From Actinomycetota bacterium (GTDB taxonomy: Bacteria; Actinomycetota; Thermoleophilia; Solirubrobacterales; Solirubrobacteraceae), in assembly GCA_005883215.1 (NCBI GenBank), contig VAYS01000021.1, positions 1-60,512 of the forward strand: 60,512 nt of DNA, given 5' to 3'. The notes under the pieces are model-generated. The model saw nothing but the letters and a program-made list of their open reading frames with translations, made no database searches and had not been told where the DNA came from. Both the position numbers and the translations under genes were made by a program. Below are positions 53,173-60,512 of the stretch, piece after piece; within the stretch, counting starts at the first letter, position 1, and each line of letters begins with the position of its first letter.

Positions 53173-53858
53173 CCCAGCGTCCTCAGGCGGGTCGCAAGCT
53201 CGGCGCTGCCCAGCTGGCCGATCGCGGTGGCGGTGACGCTCCCGCCGCGCCGGGCCAGGGTGAGCAGCGGGCACACCGCCACGTGGTAGAGGTTGGCCAC
53301 CGCCCCGTCGCGGTCATAGCCCACCGGGAACGGCCAACGGTGGCTGAGCACCAGCGAGCGCGCGTCCCCGCGGCTGCCGCGCACGATCACCCCGGCCATC
53401 TGCACGCGGGGAAAGGTGGCGTGAAGCTGGGCCATGCGGTCGAGCATGCGCTCGCAGTGCCCGCCGCTGCTGATCACGAAGGCCAGCGCCACCGGGCCGC
53501 GCTCGGCGAGCTGGCAGCTGTTGAGGATCTGCGGCCCGCGCTCCGAGCACGCCGGCCGGCGCCCCGCCGGACCCTGGTTGGCGCGCCTGGCGATGTCGGC
53601 GTCGCCGTTGAGCGTGCCGGCGGCGAGCGGGGCAGCGAACGGGGGCAGGGAGTCGCCCACGCTCAACCCGCGCGAGCCCCCGCCGCCGCTGTTGAGCGCG
53701 GTGTTGAGGGTGATGTAGGCCAGGATGAGGAGAGCAACGAAGGCCACGAACCATCCGTAGCGGCTGCCGCCCGGGCCGGCGGGAGGCGGGACCCCGGCGG
53801 GGGGCGGGGCCTCGGCCGGGGGCGGGCGATCGCCGGAGCGTCGGCCCGCGGGGGTCAT
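53169..53858 (-). CDS. Membrane-anchored thioredoxin-fold protein lacking CxxC
   Basis: The 229-residue product has a Pro-rich start, a membrane helix (about 34-56), and a TlpA/redoxin-like domain (SVGDSLPPFAAPLAAG, GPVALAFVISSGGHCERMLDRM, FPVGYDRDGAVANLYHVAVCPLLTLARRGG). At the usual redox site there is GGHC, with a single Cys instead of CxxC, so it may be a peroxiredoxin-like or non-redox member. It overlaps the MMPL gene upstream and the B3/B4 gene downstream, each by 4 bp. Confidence 0.75.
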   Translation of the reverse strand: MTPAGRRSGDRPPPAEAPPPAGVPPPAGPGGSRYGWFVAFVALLILAYITLNTALNSGGGGSRGLSVGDSLPPFAAPLAAGTLNGDADIARRANQGPAGRRPACSERGPQILNSCQLAERGPVALAFVISSGGHCERMLDRMAQLHATFPRVQMAGVIVRGSRGDARSLVLSHRWPFPVGYDRDGAVANLYHVAVCPLLTLARRGGSVTATAIGQLGSAELATRLRTLG

Positions 53859-56596
53859 GCCGTGCGGGCCCGCCGCAGCCGCGGCCGCCAGGACCTAAGT
53901 GCGCGCAGGGCGCGCGCGGGTAGCCGCCCCAGCTCGCCGCGCTCGGCCAGGATCAGCACCGACGGCAGCACGACCATCACCCCCGCCAGGGAGACGGTCA
54001 GGTCCACCAGCGTGACGGCGCCGAAGTCGCGCAGCATGCGTATGTCGGAGAACACGAGCACGGCGAACCCGGCGATCGCCGTCGCGCCGGAGGCCAGCAC
54101 GGCCGAGCCCGTCGAGCGATACGTGCGCTCGAGCGCGGCGCGCGGGTCCCATCCGGCGGCCCGCTCCTGACGGTAGCGCTCGGAGAGCAGCACGCTGAAC
54201 TCGGTGCCGATGGCGATCACCAGCACGCCCAGGGTGACCGACATCGGGTTCAGCGGGATGCGCAGCACGAACAGCATCAGCGCCGACCAGCCGGTGGCCA
54301 GCGCCACCGGCACCAGCGGCACCACCACTCGGGCGGCCCGGCGCATGGCGGCCAGCAGCACGATGCTGACCGCCGCCAGCCCGGCCAGCAGGGTCAACAG
54401 CCGCCGCCACGGGGAGGCCACCGCGCCGTCGGCGTCGGCCGCCAGCACCGGGACGCCGGCGAGCTCGGCGTGCACGCCGGGGGGAGGATGCAGGCGGGAG
54501 CGCATCAACTCGAGCACCCGCTCCTGCTGGTCGAGCGGCATCAGGCGGATGCCGAAGGCCAGTGTCGCCACCCGGCGATCGGCGGTGATGACGCCCTGGG
54601 AGAAGTAGCGCGGCACGGCGTCGAGCAGGGCCCGGATGTCGCTCTGGCGGGGGGTCGAGCCCTGGCTGGAGAACAGGTCGGTGAGCGAGAAGGCCGGACA
54701 CAGCTGGGCCTGCCCGCATCCCCGTTTGGGGCTGTAGTGGTAGTGCTGGAGCAGCCCGGTCTCAAACGCCGTCATCCAGCGCACCACCGCCGGATTGGTC
54801 ATGTCCGGAGCGCTGACCGTCACGTCGATCTCGCCGCCCACGCCGGTGGAGCGCTCTAGGGCGCGCAGATCGCGCAGCGCCCCCAGGTTCTGGGGGACCA
54901 ACTTCTGGATGTCCGATTGCACCTTGGTCTGTGTGTCTAGCCCCCACCCCAGCGCGGCCAGCACCAGGCCGACCGCCAGCACCCGGCCGGGCTGACGGTG
55001 GGCCTGGGTCAGGGACGCCCGTCCCAGCGCGCGCCCGCGGGCCAGCACCACGGCGAGCGCGTCGCTCAGGACGCGCCCGGCACCGTTTTCAACCACCAGC
55101 TCGCCGGCCCCTCGCCAGGCGGCGCCCAGCATGCCCCGGCCCGAGGCCAGCGCGGCGGCAGCCCCCTCCCCGGCCCGCGCGAGCGGCCCACCGCGGGGGC
55201 GGGGGGCGCGCTCGGCGAGGTTCCCGGCCACCCCCCACCGGGCCATCGCCGCGGCCCCCGCGGTCAGCGTGCAGGCAAACGCCAGCACCATCCCCACGAT
55301 CAGCAGCAGCGCGAAGCCGCGCACCATGGGCACCGGCGAGAGCACAAGGGCCAGGAGCGCGCCGGCGGTGGCCGCGCCGGCGGCGGCGATCGTGGGAGCC
55401 CCGATCGAGATGGCCCGCGCCACCCGTTCGGCCGGCGGCCCCCGGCGGGCTTCGGCGACGCGTGACTGGAACTGGATCGCGTAGTCGACGCCCAGGCCGA
55501 TCAGAATCGGTAGCACGGCGATCGTGGCCATGGTCAGAGGGGCGCCGACCAGCGCCAGTCCGCCGAAGGTGAGCCCCGCCGCGCACAGGGCCACCCCCAG
55601 GGGCAGCAGCGGCAGCCGCCTGCGGAAGGACAGAGCCAGGGTCAGCGCCATCACCAGGGCCACGGCCACCAGCAGCACGAGCACCGAGTCGGTGATCGAC
55701 TTGGTGAGATCGGAGACCACCACGGGGATGCCGGTGACCACGTAGCTGCCCCCGTTCTGCAGGTGCCATTCGGGCATCGCCACCGCCCGGCGGATCTGGG
55801 CGATGGCCGCCGCGCGCTGGCCGTCGGACAGCCTGGGCCGCAGGCGCACCTGGACCAGGGCGCTGTCGCGGTTGGGGAACAGGTAGGCAAAGCGCGCCTT
55901 GGGGGTCCCCACCGGCTTGGTGGCGTCGAACACCAGCTCGGAGACGAAGTCCGGGTCGTTGATTCGGGGGACCGAGGTGATGCCATAGCGCAGCGCGAGC
56001 TGCAGGACGTTGCGGGTGAACTGGGCCATGACCAGTTGCTGGGCCTGGCCGGCGAGCCGGCGCGCCTGGGCGGGGGTTCGGCCCCGGCCCCGGGCCAGGC
56101 GATAGGTCGCCTGGGCGGCCGTTTGGGCCTGGGCGGTCTGGGCTTGGGTCTGACGGGTGAGCTGGTCGGTGATCTGGCGCACCGACTCGTTGATGAACGT
56201 CCCCGGCCCGTAGACCACCTGCACCGGGCGCGTGCGGGCGAGCACCGCGCACGGTCCTCGGGGCCCTCCGGGGGGCGCGACCCGGGGCGGCAGGTTGCCC
56301 GACAGGCAGCCCTCCAGGCCCAGCACGCGCTCGAGGTCCTGGGTGAGGACGAGCTGGGGGAGCGGACCGCGGATGAGCACGATCACCGCGTCGTCGCCGA
56401 ACAGGCGGTGATAGCGCTGGGTGGCCTGGTAGGTGGAGTTCGAGCGCCCGACCAGCGTGTCGGTGGCCGCGGTCGGCGCCAGGCTCGTGGCCAGCGCGCC
56501 TCCGGCTAGCGCCAGGGCCAGGACGACGAGCAACGTCGCGCGCGGGCGCCGCGCGGCCCGGCGGGCGACCTCGGCGAACAGCGAAGCGGCCGTCAT
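53855..56596 (-). CDS. MMPL/RND-superfamily transporter
   Basis: The 913-residue product has the RND layout: helix near 20-38, a large extracytoplasmic domain, a helix bundle (about 300-460) containing GVDYAIQFQSRVAEARR, then a second half with another extracytoplasmic domain and helices including IAIGTEFSVLLSERYR. The Asp/Tyr and Ser/Glu pattern in the bundle fits proton-driven lipid exporters (MmpL, HpnN). ATG 56596 lies 9 nt after TAGCCT. It sits just downstream of the MCE genes on the same strand. Confidence 0.9.
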   Translation of the reverse strand: MTAASLFAEVARRAARRPRATLLVVLALALAGGALATSLAPTAATDTLVGRSNSTYQATQRYHRLFGDDAVIVLIRGPLPQLVLTQDLERVLGLEGCLSGNLPPRVAPPGGPRGPCAVLARTRPVQVVYGPGTFINESVRQITDQLTRQTQAQTAQAQTAAQATYRLARGRGRTPAQARRLAGQAQQLVMAQFTRNVLQLALRYGITSVPRINDPDFVSELVFDATKPVGTPKARFAYLFPNRDSALVQVRLRPRLSDGQRAAAIAQIRRAVAMPEWHLQNGGSYVVTGIPVVVSDLTKSITDSVLVLLVAVALVMALTLALSFRRRLPLLPLGVALCAAGLTFGGLALVGAPLTMATIAVLPILIGLGVDYAIQFQSRVAEARRGPPAERVARAISIGAPTIAAAGAATAGALLALVLSPVPMVRGFALLLIVGMVLAFACTLTAGAAAMARWGVAGNLAERAPRPRGGPLARAGEGAAAALASGRGMLGAAWRGAGELVVENGAGRVLSDALAVVLARGRALGRASLTQAHRQPGRVLAVGLVLAALGWGLDTQTKVQSDIQKLVPQNLGALRDLRALERSTGVGGEIDVTVSAPDMTNPAVVRWMTAFETGLLQHYHYSPKRGCGQAQLCPAFSLTDLFSSQGSTPRQSDIRALLDAVPRYFSQGVITADRRVATLAFGIRLMPLDQQERVLELMRSRLHPPPGVHAELAGVPVLAADADGAVASPWRRLLTLLAGLAAVSIVLLAAMRRAARVVVPLVPVALATGWSALMLFVLRIPLNPMSVTLGVLVIAIGTEFSVLLSERYRQERAAGWDPRAALERTYRSTGSAVLASGATAIAGFAVLVFSDIRMLRDFGAVTLVDLTVSLAGVMVVLPSVLILAERGELGRLPARALRALRSWRPRLRRARTA

Positions 56597-56605
56597 GGCC
56601 GGCCC

Positions 56606-56611
56606 AGGCTA
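56606..56611 (-). promoter_or_regulatory. -10 box (TAGCCT) of the MMPL gene
   Basis: TAGCCT lies 9 nt before ATG 56596 on the minus strand, in the 83-bp gap after the last MCE gene. Confidence 0.4.
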
Positions 56612-56679
56612 TCGGCGGGCCAGGCGCCCGGCGCCACCCCGTCCCCTCGACACGGCCCCGATCCGGAGCCCCGTCGGGC

Positions 56680-58182
56680 TCAGCGCTGGCCGCGGACCGA
56701 TCCCGAGGGAAAGACGTTGACGTGCGGGTACTGGGTCACCTGGCCGCCGAAGTTGTACGGGCCCTGCTGCTTGCAGGGAGGCGCGTTGGACCCGGTGACC
56801 CCGAAGGCGAACTGCTGGATCTGCTGGCGCAGCAGGTCGGGGATCAGGTTGGTCAGGGTGGGGCTGATGGTGGGTAGGGGCCGACCGCACTGCCGGGTCT
56901 CGTAGACCGGCATCCCGACGGACAGCTGCGTGAAGCTGTTGGGCATCGCATAGGGAGTGGGGCGGTTGGTTCCGATTCGTTGCGGATAGACGGCCAGCGA
57001 CTCGGGGTTGAACGGGTTGGTGGTGCGCAGGTAGTGGATCGGCGCTTTGGCGCCCGCGGGTGTGTCCACGGCCTGCGTGGCGGCGGCGGAGTTGGCGAAG
57101 AAGGCGGTGAGCTCGTTCTTGTACTGCCCCACAAACACCAGGATCGGGTTCAGCTGCGACAGCAGCGGGTCCAGCGAGCCGAGCAGCGGGTGCAGCTCGT
57201 CGAGGAAGTTCTGCGTCGCCGGCAGGCCCGCCTTGGACGCGTCGACCAGCGGATTGATGTCGCGGAAGAGGCCTTTGAGGTCGGGGGCGATCGCCGCCAG
57301 GTCCTTGAGGGTGGGGCTCAGCTGCCGGGCGGCGGGGCGCAGCTGGGTGACCAGCGGATTGGTCGTGCGGGCAAAGCGCGCCAGGCGGTCCAGCGTGAGC
57401 GCCGACTCGTGCTCGAAGGTCGGCAGGGCGACGAAGGTGGCCTGCAGCTCGGCGTTGCGCTGGGCGGTGGTCTGAAAGACCTGGTTGGAGTTGGTGATCA
57501 GGCTGCGCAGGTCACTGTCGCGCTCGGTCAGGGCGTTGAACACATCGCCGGTGTTGGCCACCAGGCGCTGAACCTCGGGCTGCTGGGCGTCCAGGATCTC
57601 CGCCAGCGTGTTGGCGTCGCGGGCGAACGGGGCCAGATTGCCCAGGGCATCAGAGATGTCCTTGCCCCGCCCGGCGACCGACACCGCCAGCGTCTGCATC
57701 CAATCCTGAAATGCCGCCCGCGTGCGGGGGTCAAACGCCCGGAAGATCTGGTCCAGCTGCACCGAGGGAGCCACCTGGGAGGGCGAAAGCTGGCCGCCGT
57801 CCTGGAGCATGCCGCTGGAGCGGTCGCCGGGGCTGAGCTCCACGTAGGTCTCGCCCAGCAGCGTCTTCTGGCGCAGGATGGCGCGGGTGTCGAGCGGGAT
57901 GGGAGCGAACCGCGGCTCGAGCTGCATGGTCACCTTGCTCGTGCCCGTGTTCGAGACCTTGATCTTCTTGACCTTGCCCACGCTGACCCCGGAGATGCGC
58001 ACGTCGGCCTCCTGGGCGAGCTGGGTGCCCTGGCTGAACTGCGTGCTGAAGCGGTAGCCGTTGGGCTTGAGCGGGATCGGACCGCCGAACGACAGCCATA
58101 GGAACAGCAGCAGGCCGAAGCACGACAGGGCGAAGCCGACCATCACCAGTAGCCGCCCGACGGTGGGAGCCTGCTTCTGCAT
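56680..58182 (-). CDS. MCE-family protein (third of three)
   Basis: The 500-residue product has an N-terminal membrane helix (about 10-32), the MCE domain (about 40-125, FSTQFSQGTQLAQEADVRIS, GVSVGKVKKIKVS, LLGETYVELSPGD), and a long helical needle-like region (about 140-360) ending in a Pro/Gln-rich tail with Cys pairs (ETRQCGRPLP, NAPPCKQQGPYNF). MCE proteins bind and move lipids across the envelope. Its ATG shares a base with the previous stop. The MMPL gene follows. Confidence 0.9.
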   Translation of the reverse strand: MQKQAPTVGRLLVMVGFALSCFGLLLFLWLSFGGPIPLKPNGYRFSTQFSQGTQLAQEADVRISGVSVGKVKKIKVSNTGTSKVTMQLEPRFAPIPLDTRAILRQKTLLGETYVELSPGDRSSGMLQDGGQLSPSQVAPSVQLDQIFRAFDPRTRAAFQDWMQTLAVSVAGRGKDISDALGNLAPFARDANTLAEILDAQQPEVQRLVANTGDVFNALTERDSDLRSLITNSNQVFQTTAQRNAELQATFVALPTFEHESALTLDRLARFARTTNPLVTQLRPAARQLSPTLKDLAAIAPDLKGLFRDINPLVDASKAGLPATQNFLDELHPLLGSLDPLLSQLNPILVFVGQYKNELTAFFANSAAATQAVDTPAGAKAPIHYLRTTNPFNPESLAVYPQRIGTNRPTPYAMPNSFTQLSVGMPVYETRQCGRPLPTISPTLTNLIPDLLRQQIQQFAFGVTGSNAPPCKQQGPYNFGGQVTQYPHVNVFPSGSVRGQR

Positions 58183-59519
58183 CAGCCGGTCACCCCGCTA
58201 CCGGGGCCGCTGCCCGTCGGACAGGCCTGGGAGGGGAGGTTGAGCAGCGAGATCAGCGTGCCCAGCTGCGGGCTGGCCTTGGCCACCGACTGCAGCACGC
58301 CGAGCGAGGAGCAGGAGACCATGAACAGGCCGTGGCGAATCGGGCCGTGGGCGTCCTGGGTGGCGAAGACCGCGTTGCCGTTGTGCGCTATCCACGAGTT
58401 CCAGAACAGGAAGCTGTGGTCGGGCGCCGGCGGGTTGAACGCGAGCTCGTTAAGCAGGTAGTTGACCACGACGAAAGTCTTGTTGAGGTCGGGGATGACC
58501 TGGGCGAGATCGTGTGCGGTGGGCTGCAGCTGGCGGAGCACCGGCAGCGAGTCGCGCGCGAACGGCCGCAGCTGGTTGTGGATGATCGGCGTGGTGTCGC
58601 GCACGAAGGGCTGGACGTCGCGCAGCGTGGGACCGAGCGCCCGCGCGGCGGGCCGCAGCCCCTGGAGGGTGGGACCGAGCACCCGGGCCAGGCGGTCGGT
58701 CTTGGCCAGCGCGGTGTTGGTGGTCTGGAGCGTGCCGGGCAGCAGTCCCAGGGTCGTGCGCAGATTCTGGTCCTGCTGGGCGAAGGCCTGAAAGACGGCA
58801 TTGGAGTTGTCGATCAGCTGGGCGAGCTGGGAGTCCTTGGCTCCGACCGCCTCGGAGAGCAGGCGGAAGTTGTGGATCGTGCGCGCGATGTTGGCCTGGC
58901 GCCGGGCGAGCGCCTGGCCGATGCGCTGCAGGTCGCGGCTGGTGGGGTCAAAGCGGCGGAGGACTGAGGACAAGGTGCGCGCCTGGCCGTTGAGCGCGGC
59001 GCCGGCGTCGCCGAGCAGCAGGCGCAGGTATTCACGCGTATCGCCGTCCAGCGCCGAGAGCACCTCGTCGGAGTTGACGTTGGGCAGCGTCTGGTCGATC
59101 GGGATCGTGTAGCCCTGCTTGACCTGACCGGTCGACGGGTGCCCGGGGGTGAGCTCGAGCAGCATGTCGTTGAGCCCGGTCTTGGGCCGCAGAAGCGCCG
59201 ACGCGTCACGGTAGACGTGGAAGTACTTGCGGCGGATGTTCATCGAGACCACGGCGTGGCCGTTTTGCAGCTGGACCCGGGTGATCTCCCCCACCGGCAC
59301 GCCGGCGATCGTCACCACTTGGCCCTGGCCGGGGGTGACGGACTGGGCGGTGGTCATCTGGGCCTTGAGCGAGACGAAGTCCGAGCCCACCAGCGGCACC
59401 CACGAGGGCAGGTAGAAGCGCTCGTTGGCGAGGATGTAGCCGCCGACGGCGATCCCGACCAACGCCAGCGCGATCAGGGCGACGAAGTCGCGTGAGTACT
59501 TTCGGATCGCGGTCCTCAC
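58182..59519 (-). CDS. MCE-family protein (second of three)
   Basis: The 445-residue product starts GTG 59519 (VRTAIRKYSRDFVALIALAL), overlapping the previous stop by 4 bp (GTGA). It has one membrane helix, an MCE domain (AQSVTPGQGQVVTIAGVPVG, KTGLNDMLLELTPGHP), and a long helical region (about 140-370). The end has LFMVSCSSLGVL and QACPTGSGPGSG. It forms part of a tandem MCE set. The C-terminal Cys residues suggest disulfides in an extracytoplasmic space. Confidence 0.9.
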   Translation of the reverse strand: MRTAIRKYSRDFVALIALALVGIAVGGYILANERFYLPSWVPLVGSDFVSLKAQMTTAQSVTPGQGQVVTIAGVPVGEITRVQLQNGHAVVSMNIRRKYFHVYRDASALLRPKTGLNDMLLELTPGHPSTGQVKQGYTIPIDQTLPNVNSDEVLSALDGDTREYLRLLLGDAGAALNGQARTLSSVLRRFDPTSRDLQRIGQALARRQANIARTIHNFRLLSEAVGAKDSQLAQLIDNSNAVFQAFAQQDQNLRTTLGLLPGTLQTTNTALAKTDRLARVLGPTLQGLRPAARALGPTLRDVQPFVRDTTPIIHNQLRPFARDSLPVLRQLQPTAHDLAQVIPDLNKTFVVVNYLLNELAFNPPAPDHSFLFWNSWIAHNGNAVFATQDAHGPIRHGLFMVSCSSLGVLQSVAKASPQLGTLISLLNLPSQACPTGSGPGSGVTG

Positions 59520-60512
59520 GGGCGTCCCCCGTTGGCGCCGCCTACGACGCGGACGCGGGTGGTGTCGGCCGGGCCCGTGGCGGCCGCATTGAGGTCGGGG
59601 ATGCGCTGTGTGTAGCAGGGCGTGGTGGGCTTGTAGGGCGGCCGATGTCCTGGGAACGCCGGGCGGGTCCCGAGCGGCGGCGCCACGGTGCTGGCGAACA
59701 GGTTGCTGTTGGGCTGGCCCAGGACGGTGCCCGTCGAGACCGTCTGGTTGCCGCCGCCGGGCTGGAAGCGGACGTACATTCCGTTGCCGTCGAAGTTCTG
59801 GCCCTCGCCCGACAGCCCCACCAGCGCGTACCAGAACTCCTTGTAGTTCTCGACGTTGGTGCTCAGGGGCCCGTCTTGGATCCTGATGTTGCCGGTGGGC
59901 AGGACGACGTTGGTGGCGCACTTGGCCGTGAGGTCGGTCTGGGGCAGCAGTTGCAGGCTGGCGTCGATGACCCGGGACAGGTCGCCGATCGCGGGGTGCA
60001 GCGTGCGCGCCACGCCCTGTAGCTCATTGGGCCCGAGCAGCCCGCGCGTCTCGGCGATCCACGGGAAGCTGGCGGCGATGGTGGCCGGCGTTTCGCGCAC
60101 GCCGGGGAGGATCTCGCGGGCGAACGCCCGGGTGGGCGGGAAGGCGCGGTTGAGATCGGCGAACGTCGCGTTGGCGTGCTGCAGCGTGGGCGCCAGCAGC
60201 CGAATGGTGGTACGCAGGTTGGCGCTCTGGTCCGCCAGCGCCGCCATCGTGGTGTTGAAGTTGGTGACGAACCCCTGCAGCTGGGCCTCGCGCGAGTCGA
60301 GCGCGCGCGTGACGCGGGCCAGGCCGGCGATCAGGCCAGAGAGGTCGTGGGGCGCGGTGCCCAGGAAGGCGTGGTTGACCACCGACGTGTACCGGAACGC
60401 CGGGCCGGCGGGGCGGTAGGAGCGGTTGAGCGCCTGGGCGGCGGTGAGACCGCGGACCGAGGTGTCCTGGGTCGCGTCGTCGGCGGCCGCGGGCTGGTAG
60501 GTGAGCGACCCG
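59516..60512 (-). CDS. MCE-family protein, partial (N-terminus beyond the window)
   Basis: This frame stays open to the window edge, so the helix and MCE domain are outside. The visible 332-residue part is the helical region (LIAGLARVTRALDSREAQLQ, MAALADQSANLRTTIRLLAP, DLNRAFPPTRAFAREILPGV) and a Pro/Gly-rich C-terminal end with CATNVVLPTGNIRIQDGPL. It fits the C-terminal half of MCE proteins. Its stop overlaps the next gene's GTG. An apparent start at 60382 is internal. Confidence 0.88.
   Translation of the reverse strand, partial: GSLTYQPAAADDATQDTSVRGLTAAQALNRSYRPAGPAFRYTSVVNHAFLGTAPHDLSGLIAGLARVTRALDSREAQLQGFVTNFNTTMAALADQSANLRTTIRLLAPTLQHANATFADLNRAFPPTRAFAREILPGVRETPATIAASFPWIAETRGLLGPNELQGVARTLHPAIGDLSRVIDASLQLLPQTDLTAKCATNVVLPTGNIRIQDGPLSTNVENYKEFWYALVGLSGEGQNFDGNGMYVRFQPGGGNQTVSTGTVLGQPNSNLFASTVAPPLGTRPAFPGHRPPYKPTTPCYTQRIPDLNAAATGPADTTRVRVVGGANGGRP

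Noticed and set aside
53283..54170. 295-codon plus-strand frame in the MMPL region
   Set aside because: Antisense to the thioredoxin-fold and MMPL genes and lacks domain pattern.

Overview
The window is very GC-rich and almost fully coding. Its gene set points to the phylum Actinomycetota, most likely class Thermoleophilia (Solirubrobacterales-like). This is inferred from a CarD regulator, a mycobacterial-type integration host factor (mIHF), MCE and MMPL lipid-transport genes, ClpC plus DisA, strong use of GTG/TTG starts, and many promoters whose -10 box sits only 6-9 nt before the start codon (leaderless or near-leaderless mRNAs). No rRNA, tRNA, CRISPR array, insertion sequence or prophage was recognised.

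Layout. 18-1865 is a polytopic membrane protein, followed by a possible 38-codon ORF. About 2.1-24.3 kb is one long, mostly minus-strand housekeeping block. Read in the direction of transcription it runs: coiled-coil protein, SCP2-like protein, MerR-cyclase fusion, tilS, hpt, ftsH, folP, folB, folK, coaX, dus, greA, lysS, clpC, CDGSH protein, SnoaL-like protein, radA, disA, carD, ispD, PHP phosphatase, ispF. This closely follows the tilS-to-ispF order of Bacillus, but CtsR/McsAB are missing and CarD and GreA are added. A GST-like gene is inserted on the opposite strand between folK and coaX. 24.3-29.8 kb holds a nucleoside phosphorylase, a second coiled-coil protein, and a large secreted lytic transglycosylase with a degenerate LytM/M23 domain, then a conserved-looking gene whose start is unclear. 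29.8-34.9 kb is a fatty-acid beta-oxidation operon (acyl-CoA dehydrogenase, PadR, SRPBCC, HADH-ECH fusion, sirtuin) behind a TetR-type operator. 34.9-42.9 kb has small membrane and acidic proteins, an aldo/keto reductase, a nitronate monooxygenase, a lipoprotein, an ArsA/Get3-like ATPase with a partner, a methyltransferase and membrane proteins. 42.9-46.5 kb is a MoxR/VWA pair, a small membrane protein and an NMT1-like binding lipoprotein. 46.4-50.2 kb has an AlkA-like glycosylase, a GNAT-fold protein and a divergent serine-palmitoyltransferase-like enzyme. 50.5 kb is mIHF. 51-60.5 kb is a minus-strand run of three MCE proteins (the first cut by the window edge), an MMPL/RND transporter, a thioredoxin-fold protein, a B3/B4-domain protein and membrane or hypothetical proteins.

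How the parts fit. disA (c-di-AMP and DNA scanning), radA, clpC and carD form a genome-integrity, proteolysis and stable-RNA-control group. fol, hpt, tilS, dus, lysS, coaX and ispDF are core metabolism and translation. The acyl-CoA operon, MCE/MMPL genes and spt-like/GNAT pair make lipids the main accessory theme. The most novel leads are the spt-like/GNAT pair (possible ceramide synthesis in an actinobacterium), the MerR-cyclase/SCP2 operon, the sirtuin inside a beta-oxidation operon, the transglycosylase with a split zinc-less LytM domain, and several probable non-canonical starts (ATT for carD, CTG for the NMT1-like lipoprotein and the glycosylase).
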